64,000 nucleotides of DNA from Saccharothrix deserti (lineage in GTDB: Bacteria > Actinomycetota > Actinomycetes > Mycobacteriales > Pseudonocardiaceae), in NCBI RefSeq assembly GCF_009769385.1, contig NZ_VKAB01000026.1:1-64000 (forward strand), given 5' to 3'. The notes under the pieces were generated by a model. It searched no databases and was not told the origin of the DNA. It was given only the letters and a program-made list of their open reading frames with translations. A program made the position numbers and the translations under genes. Each line of letters starts with the position of its first letter. Position 1 is the first letter of the stretch. This document shows positions 36,417 to 44,823 of this stretch, piece by piece.

Positions 36417-37745
36417 TTAGCTCATCCGTGAGACGCTGATCGCGTATTCGGCCTGCACGGGCACCGTGGGCTCGCGGCGACCGAGGACGGACTCCAGGAT
36501 TTCGCCCACCCGGACCGAGGTGTTGGACAGCAGCGACGACGAGATGCCGTGCGTGTGCTCGGTGCCGCCCTGCAGGTAGAGGCCGGCCAGCAGGTCGTCG
36601 TCGGTGTCCAGGCGGTAGTCGCGGCCGACGCTGAGCCTGCCCTGCGCGTCACGCGTGCAGTGCTCGGCCAGGTCGCCCAGCAACGCGGTCGGGTCGGCCT
36701 CGCGGTAGCCGGTGGCGTAGACGATCGCGTCGGCGTCGAGCACCTCGCGTTCGCCGGTGTTCAGCGACTCGACGGTCACCGTCAGCCCGTCCTCGCGGTC
36801 GTCCAGTTCGGCGACGCGGGAGAGGTTGAGCAGCCGCAACCGCTGTTCCCCCAACACCTTCTCCCGGTACACCCGCCGGTACAGCTCGGCGATCAGGTCG
36901 TTGTCGACCACCGCGTAGTTGGTGTTGCCGTGGTAGTCCATGAGCTTGCGCTTGACCGGCTCGGGCGCGGTGAAGTAGTCGTCGACCGCGTCCGGGTCGA
37001 AGATCCGGTTCGCGAACGAGCTGTCGTCGGCGGGGCTGTAGCCGTAGCGGGCGAACACCGCGCACACCTCGGCGGACGGGAACCTCTCGTGCAGGAACGC
37101 GGTGACCTCGGCGCCGCTCTGCCCGGCGCCGACCACGACCAGCCGGCGCGGGTCGGTCAGCGCCTCGACGCGGTGCAGGAAGTCCCGGTTGTGCCAGACC
37201 CGCTCGGACGGCCGGACGCCGTCGGGCAGTGCCGCCCGCAGGCCGGTGGCCAGCACCAGGTTGCGGGCGCGGCGCACCTCCAGCTCACCGGACGAGGTGC
37301 GCGAGGCCACGTCGAAGTGCGTGATCACGCCGTCCTCGGTCACCGGTCGCACGTCCACCACGTCGTGGTCGTAGGACACCAGGTCGTCCACGCGCCCGGC
37401 GGCCCACTCGAAGTAGTCGTGGAACTCGACCCGCAGCGGGAACAGGTTCTTGTGGTTGATGAAGTCGACCAGGCGCCCCTTGCTGTGCAGGTAGCTCAGG
37501 AAGGTGAAGGTGCTGTTCGGGTTCCGCAGGGTCACCAGGTCCTTGAGGAACGACACCTGCATGGTGGCGTCCTCGATCAGCATCCCGCGGTGCCAGCCGA
37601 ACTCCGGCTGGCGTTCCAGGAAGTGGGCGGTCACCACGTCTTCGGGGCGCGCGGCGGCGTTGTACTCGGTGACGGCGATCGCGAGGGCCAGGTTGGACGG
37701 CCCGAAGCCGACGCCGAGGACGTCGAAGACCGGTGGCTGTTGCAT
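36417..37745 (-). CDS. L-ornithine/L-lysine N-monooxygenase
   Basis: 442 residues, the usual size. It N-hydroxylates the side-chain amine of ornithine (or lysine) using FAD and NADPH, the first step of hydroxamate siderophores. Motifs: FAD site GVGFGPSNLALA near residue 12, HRGMLIEDATMQVSFLKDL, NADPH site VVVGAGQSGAEV, and the C-terminal ATGYREADP. Because NRPS module 3 carries an N-hydroxy-ornithine-type code, ornithine is the more likely substrate (inference). An iron box precedes the gene at 37782-37800. Confidence 0.93.
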   Translation of the reverse strand: MQQPPVFDVLGVGFGPSNLALAIAVTEYNAAARPEDVVTAHFLERQPEFGWHRGMLIEDATMQVSFLKDLVTLRNPNSTFTFLSYLHSKGRLVDFINHKNLFPLRVEFHDYFEWAAGRVDDLVSYDHDVVDVRPVTEDGVITHFDVASRTSSGELEVRRARNLVLATGLRAALPDGVRPSERVWHNRDFLHRVEALTDPRRLVVVGAGQSGAEVTAFLHERFPSAEVCAVFARYGYSPADDSSFANRIFDPDAVDDYFTAPEPVKRKLMDYHGNTNYAVVDNDLIAELYRRVYREKVLGEQRLRLLNLSRVAELDDREDGLTVTVESLNTGEREVLDADAIVYATGYREADPTALLGDLAEHCTRDAQGRLSVGRDYRLDTDDDLLAGLYLQGGTEHTHGISSSLLSNTSVRVGEILESVLGRREPTVPVQAEYAISVSRMS

Positions 37746-37781
37746 GGCTGTCCCATCGGTGCGACAACAGGTTGATCGAAC

Positions 37782-37800
37782 TTTGGTTACCCTAACCTAA
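37782..37800. promoter_or_regulatory. Iron box upstream of N-monooxygenase
   Basis: TTTGGTTACCCTAACCTAA matches the IdeR/DmdR consensus at most positions (right half TAACCTAA perfect). It lies 37 bp upstream of the monooxygenase start and also faces the divergent exporter. Confidence 0.82.
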
Positions 37801-37839
37801 GCAAGGTCGCCATGGGAGTGATCCAGACCTCTCTTTTGA

Positions 37840-37858
37840 TTAGGGTAGCCTCACCTGA
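37840..37858. promoter_or_regulatory. Second iron box, exporter side
   Basis: TTAGGGTAGCCTCACCTGA, a recognisable but weaker iron box, sits 26 bp upstream of GTG 37884. If translation began at ATG 37812 this box would be inside the gene; its presence is one reason to prefer GTG 37884 as the exporter start. Confidence 0.7.
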
Positions 37859-37883
37859 CATCCAGTGGAAGGCGGACGCCGGG

Positions 37884-39560
37884 GTGAAGACGGTCCTCAA
37901 GACGGATGTCCTCAAGGGGGCAGTGACCGGGCAGTGGAAGTCGGTGACCCTCGCTTCGGTGCTCGGCGCGGCCCACCAGGCGGGCGAGGCCGCGGTACCC
38001 CTGCTCATCGGCGTGGTGATCGACGAGGCGGTGCGGACCGGCGCGGGCGGGCGGCTGGTGTTCTGGATCGGCGTGCTCGCCGCGGTGTTCGTGGCGCTGT
38101 CGCTGAGCTTCCGGTTCTCCTTGCGCAGCGGGGAAAAAGCCTCGCACCAGGCCGGGCACGAGGTGCGGTCCAAGCTGGCCGCGCGGGTGCTGTCGGCGGA
38201 CGGCGGCGCGGCCCACGGCAGGCTGTCCGGGGAGTTGGCGAGCATCGCGACCAGCGACGCCCAACGCGTCGGGCAGGTCAACCTGGCGCTGCCGATCGCG
38301 TTCTCCGCGGTGATCGGCGTGCTGGTGGGCGCGGTGGCGTTGCTGCGGGTGTCGGTGGTGCTGGGACTGCTGGTCCTGGTGGCCGCGCCGGTGCTGCTGG
38401 GCCTCGCGCACGTCCTCGGCAAACCACTCGAACGGCGCAGTGACGCCGAGCAGGACCGGGCCGCGTTGGCGTCCGGCGTGGCGGCCGACCTGATCGCCGG
38501 GCTGCGTGCGTTGAAGGGCATCGGCGCGGAGGCGACGGCGGCGCAGCGGTACCGGCTGACCAGCCGGTCCTCCATGGAGGCCGCGATCCGGGCCGCCCGC
38601 TCGCGGGCCTGGCTGGACGGCTCGATGCTGGCGATGACCGGCGTCTTCCTGGCGATCGTGGCGCTGGTCGGCGGGCACCTGGCGGCGTCCGGGTCGATCA
38701 GCGTCGGCGACCTGGTGGCCGCGGTCGGGTTGGCGCAGTTCCTGCTGTGGCCGCTGTCGATCTTCTCGTGGGTGAACGGGCTGCTCGCGCAGGGCCGCGC
38801 GTCGGCCGCGCGGGTGGCCGAGGTGCTGGCCGCTCCCCCGGCCGTGCCGCCGGGGTCGTCACCCTTGCCGCCTCCGGTGTCCGGGCGGGTGGAGCTGGTG
38901 GACGTGGTGTCCGGGTCGCTGCGCGGTGTGTCGTTGACGGCGTCGCCCGGTGAGCTGCTCGGCGTCGTGGCCCGCGACCCGGCGGACGCGGTGTCGTTGC
39001 TGGCCGTGCTGGCGCGCGAGGTGGACCCGGCGGCCGGTTCGGTGACGTTGGACGGCCTGCCCCTGTCCACTGTGGAGAGTGAGGCGCTGCGGTCGGCGGT
39101 GCTGGTCGCGGCGCACGACGCGGACCTGTTCGAGGGATCGGTCCGGGAGAACGTCGCGGCCGGTGGTGCGCGGATCGACGAGGCGATGGACGCGGCACGG
39201 GTGGACGACGTGGCGCGGGCGCTGCCCGACGGGTTGGACACGGTGATCTCGGCGCGCGGCCGGTCGTTGTCGGGCGGGCAGCGGCAACGGGTGGCGCTGG
39301 CGCGTGCCCTGGCCGCCGCTCCCCCGGTGCTGGTGGTGCACGACCCGACGACCGCGGTCGACGCGGTGACCGAGGTGTCGCTGGCCGGCGGTATCAAGCG
39401 GATGCGGTCGGGTCTGACGACGATCGTGGTGGCGACGAGCCCGGCGTTGCTGGCCGCGGCGGATCGCGTGGTGTTCCTGGCTTCCGGTGTCGTCGTCTCG
39501 TCCGGCGCGCACGCGGACCTGGTGGCGGACGAGGACTACCGACTGGTGGTGTTGAGCTGA
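37884..39560 (+). CDS. ABC exporter half-transporter with degenerate Walker A (siderophore locus)
   Basis: 558 residues from GTG 37884; ATG 37812 would add 24. N-terminal six-segment exporter domain (VPLLIGVVIDEAV, SGELASIATSDAQRVGQV, DLVAAVGLAQFLLWPL) followed by a nucleotide-binding domain. The signature RSLSGGQRQRVALARAL is perfect, but the Walker A position reads GVVARDPADAVSLL with no GxxxxGKS/T, and Walker B is VLVVHDPTTAVD with Pro in place of the catalytic Glu. The H-loop is also lost (TTIVVATSPAL). It can supply only the signature half of an ATP site. The stop overlaps the next ATG (TGATG), implying a heterodimer with that product. Role: probably siderophore export or uptake. Confidence 0.88.
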   Translation: MKTVLKTDVLKGAVTGQWKSVTLASVLGAAHQAGEAAVPLLIGVVIDEAVRTGAGGRLVFWIGVLAAVFVALSLSFRFSLRSGEKASHQAGHEVRSKLAARVLSADGGAAHGRLSGELASIATSDAQRVGQVNLALPIAFSAVIGVLVGAVALLRVSVVLGLLVLVAAPVLLGLAHVLGKPLERRSDAEQDRAALASGVAADLIAGLRALKGIGAEATAAQRYRLTSRSSMEAAIRAARSRAWLDGSMLAMTGVFLAIVALVGGHLAASGSISVGDLVAAVGLAQFLLWPLSIFSWVNGLLAQGRASAARVAEVLAAPPAVPPGSSPLPPPVSGRVELVDVVSGSLRGVSLTASPGELLGVVARDPADAVSLLAVLAREVDPAAGSVTLDGLPLSTVESEALRSAVLVAAHDADLFEGSVRENVAAGGARIDEAMDAARVDDVARALPDGLDTVISARGRSLSGGQRQRVALARALAAAPPVLVVHDPTTAVDAVTEVSLAGGIKRMRSGLTTIVVATSPALLAAADRVVFLASGVVVSSGAHADLVADEDYRLVVLS

Positions 39561-41284
39561 TGCGCGAGCTGTTGGCGACCGCGTCCGGCACGCGGACCTG
39601 GGCCGCGGTCGGCGAACTGGTGCGACCGCGTCGCGGGTTGGCGTGGGCGGCGCTGCTGGTGCTGTTCGCGGGCACGGCGGTCGGGTTGATCACCGCGCCG
39701 ATGCTCGGTCGGATCGTGGACCTGGTCGGTGCCGGGTCGTCCGCTCTGGCTTGGCCGGTGGTGGTGTTGGTGCTGGTCGCGGTCGCCCAGGGCGTGTCGA
39801 CGGCGTTCGGCACTGCTTTGGTGGCACGGTTGGGCGAGGGGATGCTCGCCGACCTGCGCGAGAAGTTCGTGGAGCGCGCGCTGCACCTGCCGTTGGAGCG
39901 GGTGGAGAAGGCCGGCGCGGGTGACCTGACCTCGCGGGTGACGCGGGACGTGCAGGTGATCGCGGACGCGGTGCGCAACGCGCTGCCGGTGATGGCGCGG
40001 TCGGCGTTGACCATCGGGCTGACCGTGGTCGGCATCGCGGTGCTGGACTGGCGGTTCCTGATCCCGGTGCTGCTGGCGATGCCGATCCACGTGCACACCG
40101 TGCGCTGGTACGGCGGGCGGGCGGTGCGGTTGTACGCGTCGCAGCGGGTGGCCGTCGGTGTGCAGCAGCAGCAGTTGCTGGACTCGATCGGCGGCGCGGC
40201 GACCGTGCGGACGTTCGGGTTGGCCTCGTCGCACGTGTCGCGGGTGCGGTCGCGGTCGCAGGCGGCGGTGGACCTGGCGTTGCGCGGCATCCGGCTGCTG
40301 ACCCGGTTCTACGGGCGGCTGAACGTGGCCGAGTTCATCGGTCTGGCGGGCGTGCTGGTGACCGGGTACCTGCTGGTGGGCGCCGGTTCCGCGTCGGTCG
40401 GCACGGCGACCGCGGCGGCCCTGTACTTCCACAGCCTGTTCAACCCGATCAACGCGGCGCTGGCGTTGGCGGACGACGCCCAGGCCGCGACCGCGTCCCT
40501 GGCACGGCTGGTGGGCGTGACGGACGAGCCGATGCCCGCGGTCGAAGGGCGGGTGCGGCCGGTGGACACGACGATCAAGCTGGCCGGGGTCGGGTATTCC
40601 TATGTGGACGGACACCCGGTGCTGCGGGACGTCGACCTGGAGCTGGGCGCGGGTGAGCGGGTCGCGCTGGTCGGCGCGTCCGGTGCGGGCAAGACGACGT
40701 TGGCGAAGCTGATCGCGGGCGTGCACGAGCCGACCAGCGGGTCCATCACCCTCGGCGGGGTGGAGCTGGGGTTGGCGGCGCGGTCGGTCGCGTTGATCAC
40801 GCAGGAGGTGCACGTCTTCGCCGGTCCGCTGGTGGACGACCTGCGGCTGGCCCGTCCCGATGCCTCCGACGAGGACATCGCGGCGGCGTTGGAGCGGGTC
40901 GGGGCGCTGGGCTGGGCGTCGGCCTTGCCGTCCGGGCTGGAGACCGTGGTCGGCGAGGGCGGGCACCGGTTGACCGTGGCGCAGGCGCAGCAGCTGGCGT
41001 TGGCGCGGCTCGTGCTGGCCGACCCGCCGGTGGCGATCCTGGACGAGGCGACCGCGGACGCGGGCAGTGCGGGGGCGCGGGAGTTGGAGGCGGCGGCGGC
41101 GCGGGCGTTGGACGGGCGGACCGGGCTGCTGGTGGCGCACCGGCTCACCCAGGCGGCGACGGCGGATCGCGTGGTCGTGCTGGAGGCGGGTCGGGTGGTG
41201 GAGAGCGGCACGCACGAGGAACTGCTCGCCGCCGGCGGTCGTTACGCGGTGCTCTGGTCGGCCTGGTCGGGCACCCGGTCCTAG
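39560..41284 (+). CDS. ABC exporter half-transporter with degenerate signature motif (siderophore locus)
   Basis: 574 residues. Exporter membrane domain (GAGDLTSRVTRDVQVIADAVRNALP; ALYFHSLFNPINAAL) plus nucleotide-binding domain. Walker A VGASGAGKTTL, Walker B VAILDEATADAG with catalytic Glu, and switch His in LLVAHRLTQAA are all intact, but the signature is HRLTVAQAQQLALARL instead of LSGGQ. It is the exact complement of the preceding subunit, so the heterodimer would have one full ATP site and one dead site. Overlaps the upstream gene by one base. A perfect stem-loop follows. Confidence 0.9.
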   Translation: MRELLATASGTRTWAAVGELVRPRRGLAWAALLVLFAGTAVGLITAPMLGRIVDLVGAGSSALAWPVVVLVLVAVAQGVSTAFGTALVARLGEGMLADLREKFVERALHLPLERVEKAGAGDLTSRVTRDVQVIADAVRNALPVMARSALTIGLTVVGIAVLDWRFLIPVLLAMPIHVHTVRWYGGRAVRLYASQRVAVGVQQQQLLDSIGGAATVRTFGLASSHVSRVRSRSQAAVDLALRGIRLLTRFYGRLNVAEFIGLAGVLVTGYLLVGAGSASVGTATAAALYFHSLFNPINAALALADDAQAATASLARLVGVTDEPMPAVEGRVRPVDTTIKLAGVGYSYVDGHPVLRDVDLELGAGERVALVGASGAGKTTLAKLIAGVHEPTSGSITLGGVELGLAARSVALITQEVHVFAGPLVDDLRLARPDASDEDIAAALERVGALGWASALPSGLETVVGEGGHRLTVAQAQQLALARLVLADPPVAILDEATADAGSAGARELEAAAARALDGRTGLLVAHRLTQAATADRVVVLEAGRVVESGTHEELLAAGGRYAVLWSAWSGTRS

Positions 41285-41290
41285 CGGCGG

Positions 41291-41319
41291 AACACGTGCG
41301 GTCCTGGATCGCACGTGTT
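41291..41319 (+). terminator. Stem-loop terminator of exporter operon
   Basis: Perfect 10-bp inverted repeat AACACGTGCG / CGCACGTGTT with a 9-nt loop, starting 6 bp after the exporter stop. No T tract. Confidence 0.65.
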
Positions 41320-41325
41320 CGTCCA

Positions 41326-41595
41326 GTGTCCTGGGTCTGAGATTCGTCGAGTCGCCACCGGCGAGGCCATCGGCTCCGTCCACCGCCGCCACCGGGCCGT
41401 GGAGTCCAGGAAATGCCCGGCCTAGCCGGACAAGGAAGTGCCCGCCGACCTCGACGCACACCTGATCTGCGACGACTACCGCACGCACGAACACCCCACC
41501 GTGCGGAAGTGGCCGGAAGCGCATCCGCGCGGGCGCGGACGCGATCCTCGACCGCCTCGCCTCATATCTCGATCGAATTCGCCGGCGCAGGACAC
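41326..41595. mobile_element. IS630-family remnant, internally deleted
   Basis: The left end begins GTGTCCTGGGTCTGAGATTC at 41326. The right end, read inward on the other strand, begins GTGTCCTGCGCCGGCGAATT from 41595; they align as terminal inverted repeats. Between them, one frame gives VPADLDAHLICDDYRTHEHP (near 41438), which matches the DDE-region wording of IS630 transposases, and another gives GADAILDRLASYLDRI, like their C terminus. The ~270 bp are too short for an active element (about 1 kb), so it is a relic. Confidence 0.65.
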
Positions 41596-41660
41596 TGGGT
41601 TTTGTGCGAGGCGGCGGGGCGATCCGGTACCTCGAACTGGAGCCGCCGGCGCTACGCCGG

Positions 41661-42119
41661 TGATCATCGTCGACTCAGGGGGAGTCTTGTCGGAGAACGT
41701 CACTTTCACCATCGCCGGGGTGGTGTTGGCCGGTTCGCTGACCTTGCCCGACCGCGGTGCGCCGGTGCCGGGTGTGGTCATGGTCGGTGGGGCGGGGCCG
41801 TCGGACCGGGACAACGGCACGCACTTCCCGGCGATCCGGCGGCACCTGGTGGACGCCGGGATCGCCGTGCTGTCCTACGACAAGCGCGGCGTCGGCGGGT
41901 CGTCCGGCGACTGGCTCGACGCGACGATGGACGACCTGGCGTCCGACGCCGCCGCCGCGCTGGACTTCCTGCCGCGACCGCCGGGCGACGCTGACCGTCG
42001 AGGTGTTCCCCGGCGCCGACCACCGCGTCCGGACCGACGGCGGCACCCGCCTGGCGCCCGGCTACCTCGACGCCCTGACCCGGTGGATCATCGGCCGGAC
42101 CGGCGACCAAGGCGCCTGA
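41661..42119 (+). pseudogene. Alpha/beta hydrolase gene with internal deletion and frameshift
   Basis: The first ~95 codons read as a serine-hydrolase N-terminal domain (LAGSLTLPDRGAPVPGVVMV, GGAGPSDRDN, AGIAVLSYDKRGVGGSSGDW). Resemblance stops at about 41985. In a different frame the last ~45 codons give the matching C terminus with the catalytic His region (TLTVEVFPGADHRV, then YLDALTRWIIGRTG), stopping at 42117-42119. The central part, including the nucleophile elbow, is missing. Non-functional. Confidence 0.7.
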
Positions 42120-42327
42120 ACCCGTCCGTGTGAACCGCCGTGCCCGAATCCGGGCACGGTATGCCGGGGCATGTCCTCGGAGGTCCAGCCGAGCACCAGC
42201 ACCGGGTCGCAGGTGTCGCCGCCGGCGCGCTTCCGCTCATGGGCGGAGTTGTGCCGCCACCGGTGTGCGCGGACACCGGACCGGCCCGCGGCGCTCCCGT
42301 CCGAGCCATCCGGCAAATCCCACGCTT

Positions 42328-42354
42328 ACTCGACGAATTTCAGGCGCAGGACAC
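42328..42354. mobile_element. Solo IS630-type terminal repeat
   Basis: Read inward from 42354 on the minus strand, the sequence GTGTCCTGCGCCTGAAATTC is nearly identical to the two ends at 41326 and 41595 and continues with CGTCGAGT like the left end. No transposase sequence is attached. With the 41326 end it brackets about 1 kb containing the broken hydrolase. It directly abuts the stop codon of the broken glycosyltransferase. Confidence 0.6.
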
Positions 42355-43135
42355 TAGGAAAGCGCTTGCGCGAGCACGGCGGCGCTCTCCCCGACCGACG
42401 GCAGGTTCGCGATCTCATCGGCCGGCCTGCGCGCGGCCGGCCGGTGCGACTCGTCCCGCAGCACTCGCGACAGGGCCTCGGTCACGTCGGTCGACGCGGC
42501 GTCGTCGGAGCGTCGGAATCCGGCCACTCCGGGAGGCCGCGTGCCGTCGCCGGTGGTGGCTCGTAGCGGAAGCGGTGGATCGGTCGGGCGGGCAGGCCGT
42601 CGGTGGCGTCCAGCGACTCCGGCACCGAGGTCAGCAACGGTCTGGTCAGCAGTTCGGCGTCGTCCGGGCAGCCCAGCCGCGCCAACGCGTCGTCGAGCAG
42701 GGCGCAGGCGGCGACGTCGGTCTCGGCCGGCCCGACGGCGATCTCCACCTGCGGCACCTCCCACCGCCGCGCGACCACGAACGACGCGAACTCGGCCATC
42801 TCCCGCGCCACCACGTCGGGTTTGAACTCGCGCACGGCGGCCTCGACGCCGGGCAGCGCCGCACGGGCGTCCACACCGGCGGAGACGTCCCGCACCACGA
42901 CCCGGTTGGCTTCCTCCATCGACAGCTCGGGCACGCGGGCCATGATCGACCCGATCTCCGCGGGCTCGGGTTCGCCCACCGGCAGGTGCCGGAACCCGGC
43001 CCGTTCGACCGCGCCCGCGAACGACACCGGCGCGCAGACCCCGACGTCGTGCCCGGCGGCCGCACACGCCCGCGCGAACGGAACGACCGGTCCGAAGTGG
43101 CCCACATCGGCGGTGGTCGCGAAGAGAACACGCAT
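42354..43135 (-). pseudogene. Glycosyltransferase (MGT/UGT type) with central deletion
   Basis: Starts well: MRVLFATTADVGHFGPVVPF, then the GT-B N-terminal domain of macrolide/antibiotic glycosyltransferases through RWEVPQVEIAVGPAE. The frame stops at 42482. A different frame then supplies the end of such a protein (DVTEALSRVLRDESHRPAARR, ESAAVLAQAL, stop 42354-42356). The C-terminal nucleotide-sugar binding domain is essentially absent. About 200 residues are missing, so it cannot be active. Confidence 0.7.
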
Positions 43136-43212
43136 ACCTGGCAGTCGGCCCGGCAGGCGCGCGCCCGTTACGCCATTCGGCCGCGGTCCGGGCAGCGGAC
43201 TCACGACGTGGA

Positions 43213-43347
43213 CGGGCGATCCCCGGCGTCTTCAACACCGACCGGCCACGACTGCTGGACTCGGTGCGGCGCCTGCTGGACCTCGAACCGGACGTGCTGT
43301 GCGTCGGCCACGGTGACCCGCTCCTGGCCGGTTCCCGGTCAGCCTGA
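43213..43347 (+). pseudogene. C-terminal fragment of a metallo-beta-lactamase-fold hydrolase
   Basis: A 44-codon frame reads IPGVFNTDRPRLLDSVRRLL, then DLEPDVLCVGHGDPLLAG, the closing segment of MBL-fold proteins with the last zinc His in VGHGDP. Nothing upstream belongs to it. Its stop overlaps the convergent lacI-type gene end. Confidence 0.55.
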
Positions 43348-44325
43348 CCGGCGGACGACGAACGCCGTCGGCAGCACGACCGGTTCCGGGGGCGGGGGCG
43401 TGCCTTCGAGGCGGGACAGCAGCAGGCGCGCGGCGGCCTCGCCCATCTCCCTCATCGGCTGCCGCACGGTCGTCAGCTCGGTGTGCGCGGCGATGGGTAC
43501 GTCGTCGAAGCCGACCACCGCGACGTCGTCCGGCACCCTCCGGCCGACCGCGCCCAACGCCCGGATCACGCCCAGCGCGGACAGGTCGTTGTGCGCGAAC
43601 ACCGCGTCGAAGCGCAGCCCGGTGGCCAGCAGCTTCTCCGTCGCCACCGCGCCGCGATCGGTGCTGAAGTCGCCCTCCACCACCAGCCTCGGGTCGACGT
43701 GCACGCCCGCGGCGCCCAGCGCGTCGAGGAAACCGTCCAGCCGCTCGCGCACGCACCCGAAGTGCGACGGTCCCGTCACGATGGCGAACGCCGTGCGCCC
43801 GGTGGACATCAGGTGCTGTGCCGCCGCCTGCGCGCCCTCCCGGTTGGTCGTGCACACGGACGGGAAGCCGGGCCTGCTGCCCCGGTCGTCGATCATCACC
43901 ACCGGCAGGCCCTGGTCGTGCAACGTCTCGATGTAGCTCAAGGTGTCCGGTGGCTCGATCACCAGCAGCCCGTCGAACGCCTTCGCCGACACGTGACTGG
44001 CGAACTGCGCCAACGACTCCGCGCCCCGGTTCACCGTGTACAGCAGCAGGCCGTACCCCTCGGCCTCCAGCTCGTCCACCGCGCCCTGCACGACCTCGCC
44101 GGTCCACGGCCAGGTCAGCGACGGCACCAGCATGCCGACGGTGCGGGCCCGGCCCCGGGCGAGGCCGACGGCCCGTGCGCTGGGCACGTAGCCGACGTCC
44201 GCGATCACCTGCCGCACCCGTGCCGCGGTGGCCGCGTCGACATCCGGTTTGCCGTTGAGCACGCGGGACACGGTCGCCTTGCTCACCTGGGCGCGTCGGG
44301 CGACTTCGGCGATCGTGACGCGCAC
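43339..44325 (-). CDS. LacI-family transcriptional regulator
   Basis: 328 residues from GTG 44323-44325, which follows GAGGAG at 6-nt spacing. N-terminal HTH and hinge: VTIAEVARRAQVSKATVSRVLNGKPDV through GYVPSARAVGLARGRA. The effector domain is the ribose/galactose-binding type (TVGMLVPSLTWPW, GLLVIEPPDTLSYIE, FDAVFAHNDLSALGVIRALG, VVGFDDVPIAAHTELTTV). No sugar-catabolic or transport operon adjoins it, so the target may be itself through the operators upstream; the local graveyard may have removed its former targets. Confidence 0.9.
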   Translation of the reverse strand: MRVTIAEVARRAQVSKATVSRVLNGKPDVDAATAARVRQVIADVGYVPSARAVGLARGRARTVGMLVPSLTWPWTGEVVQGAVDELEAEGYGLLLYTVNRGAESLAQFASHVSAKAFDGLLVIEPPDTLSYIETLHDQGLPVVMIDDRGSRPGFPSVCTTNREGAQAAAQHLMSTGRTAFAIVTGPSHFGCVRERLDGFLDALGAAGVHVDPRLVVEGDFSTDRGAVATEKLLATGLRFDAVFAHNDLSALGVIRALGAVGRRVPDDVAVVGFDDVPIAAHTELTTVRQPMREMGEAAARLLLSRLEGTPPPPEPVVLPTAFVVRRSG

Positions 44326-44363
44326 GGTGCACTCCTCGGCTGCTCCCCGGCTGACCGGTCCTC

Positions 44364-44400
44364 GTAACCGGCCCCCGTAACCGGTACCGAAACCGGTTAC
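44364..44400. promoter_or_regulatory. LacI-type operator cluster
   Basis: GTAACCGG occurs at 44364 and 44377, and the inverse CCGGTTAC at 44393-44400. GTAACCGGT (44377-44385) and AACCGGTTAC (44391-44400) form an inverted repeat. The sites lie 40-75 bp upstream of the LacI-type gene start, suggesting autoregulation. Confidence 0.7.
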
Positions 44401-44501
44401 GGACACGCAGTCAACCGCTACGCGCAGGCAGCGTCAAGAGTGCGGCCACGCCGTCAGCGTGCGGCGGCCACGCGCCGGGCCGGTGCCGGTCGACCCGCCG
44501 T

Positions 44502-44738
44502 TCAGGCCAGCACCGCGCGGCCGGCGGGCGTCAGCTCGGCCCGCACCCACGGCTCGGAGGTCTCCGGTTGGGCCGGGCGGACCAGTCCGGCGTGGGCCAG
44601 TTCGTGGGCGGTCACCTGGTCGCAGCACAGCAGCCCGTCGACCTTCAGGTCCGGTTCGCTGCTGCGGGTCACCTCGGCCCGTCCCGCGCCGATCGCGCGG
44701 AGCAGAGCGCGTGCGCGGTGGTTCAGCTCGGCATCCAT
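44502..44738 (-). CDS. Small hypothetical protein
   Basis: 78 residues from ATG 44736-44738. Sequence begins MDAELNHRARALLRAIGAGR and continues AEVTRSSEPDLKVDGLLCCD, then QVTAHELAHAGLVRPAQPET and ELTPAGRAVL. The last part looks like the wing of a small winged-helix protein (HELAHAGLV..AELTPAGRAVL). Such short HTH-like proteins are common in this group of actinomycetes. Divergent from the MOSC gene, 85 bp apart. Function unknown. Confidence 0.6.
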   Translation of the reverse strand: MDAELNHRARALLRAIGAGRAEVTRSSEPDLKVDGLLCCDQVTAHELAHAGLVRPAQPETSEPWVRAELTPAGRAVLA

Positions 44739-44823
44739 GATCGTTTCACCGTTGTCCACAGGTGGTTGTGCACTGGGGTTATCGCCGCGACACCGCGAAG
44801 TCTTACTGGGTAGGGTCGATCTC

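Noticed and set aside
37812..37884. ATG 37812 as the exporter start
   Set aside because: It has an AAGG site at fair spacing, but would place an iron box inside the gene and add a segment unlike exporter N termini. Kept as an alternative only.
41326..42354. A complete ~1-kb IS630 element bounded by the outermost ends
   Set aside because: Transposase text lies only in the first 270 bp, which has its own right end at 41595. The rest is a broken hydrolase, so nested or sequential remnants fit better.
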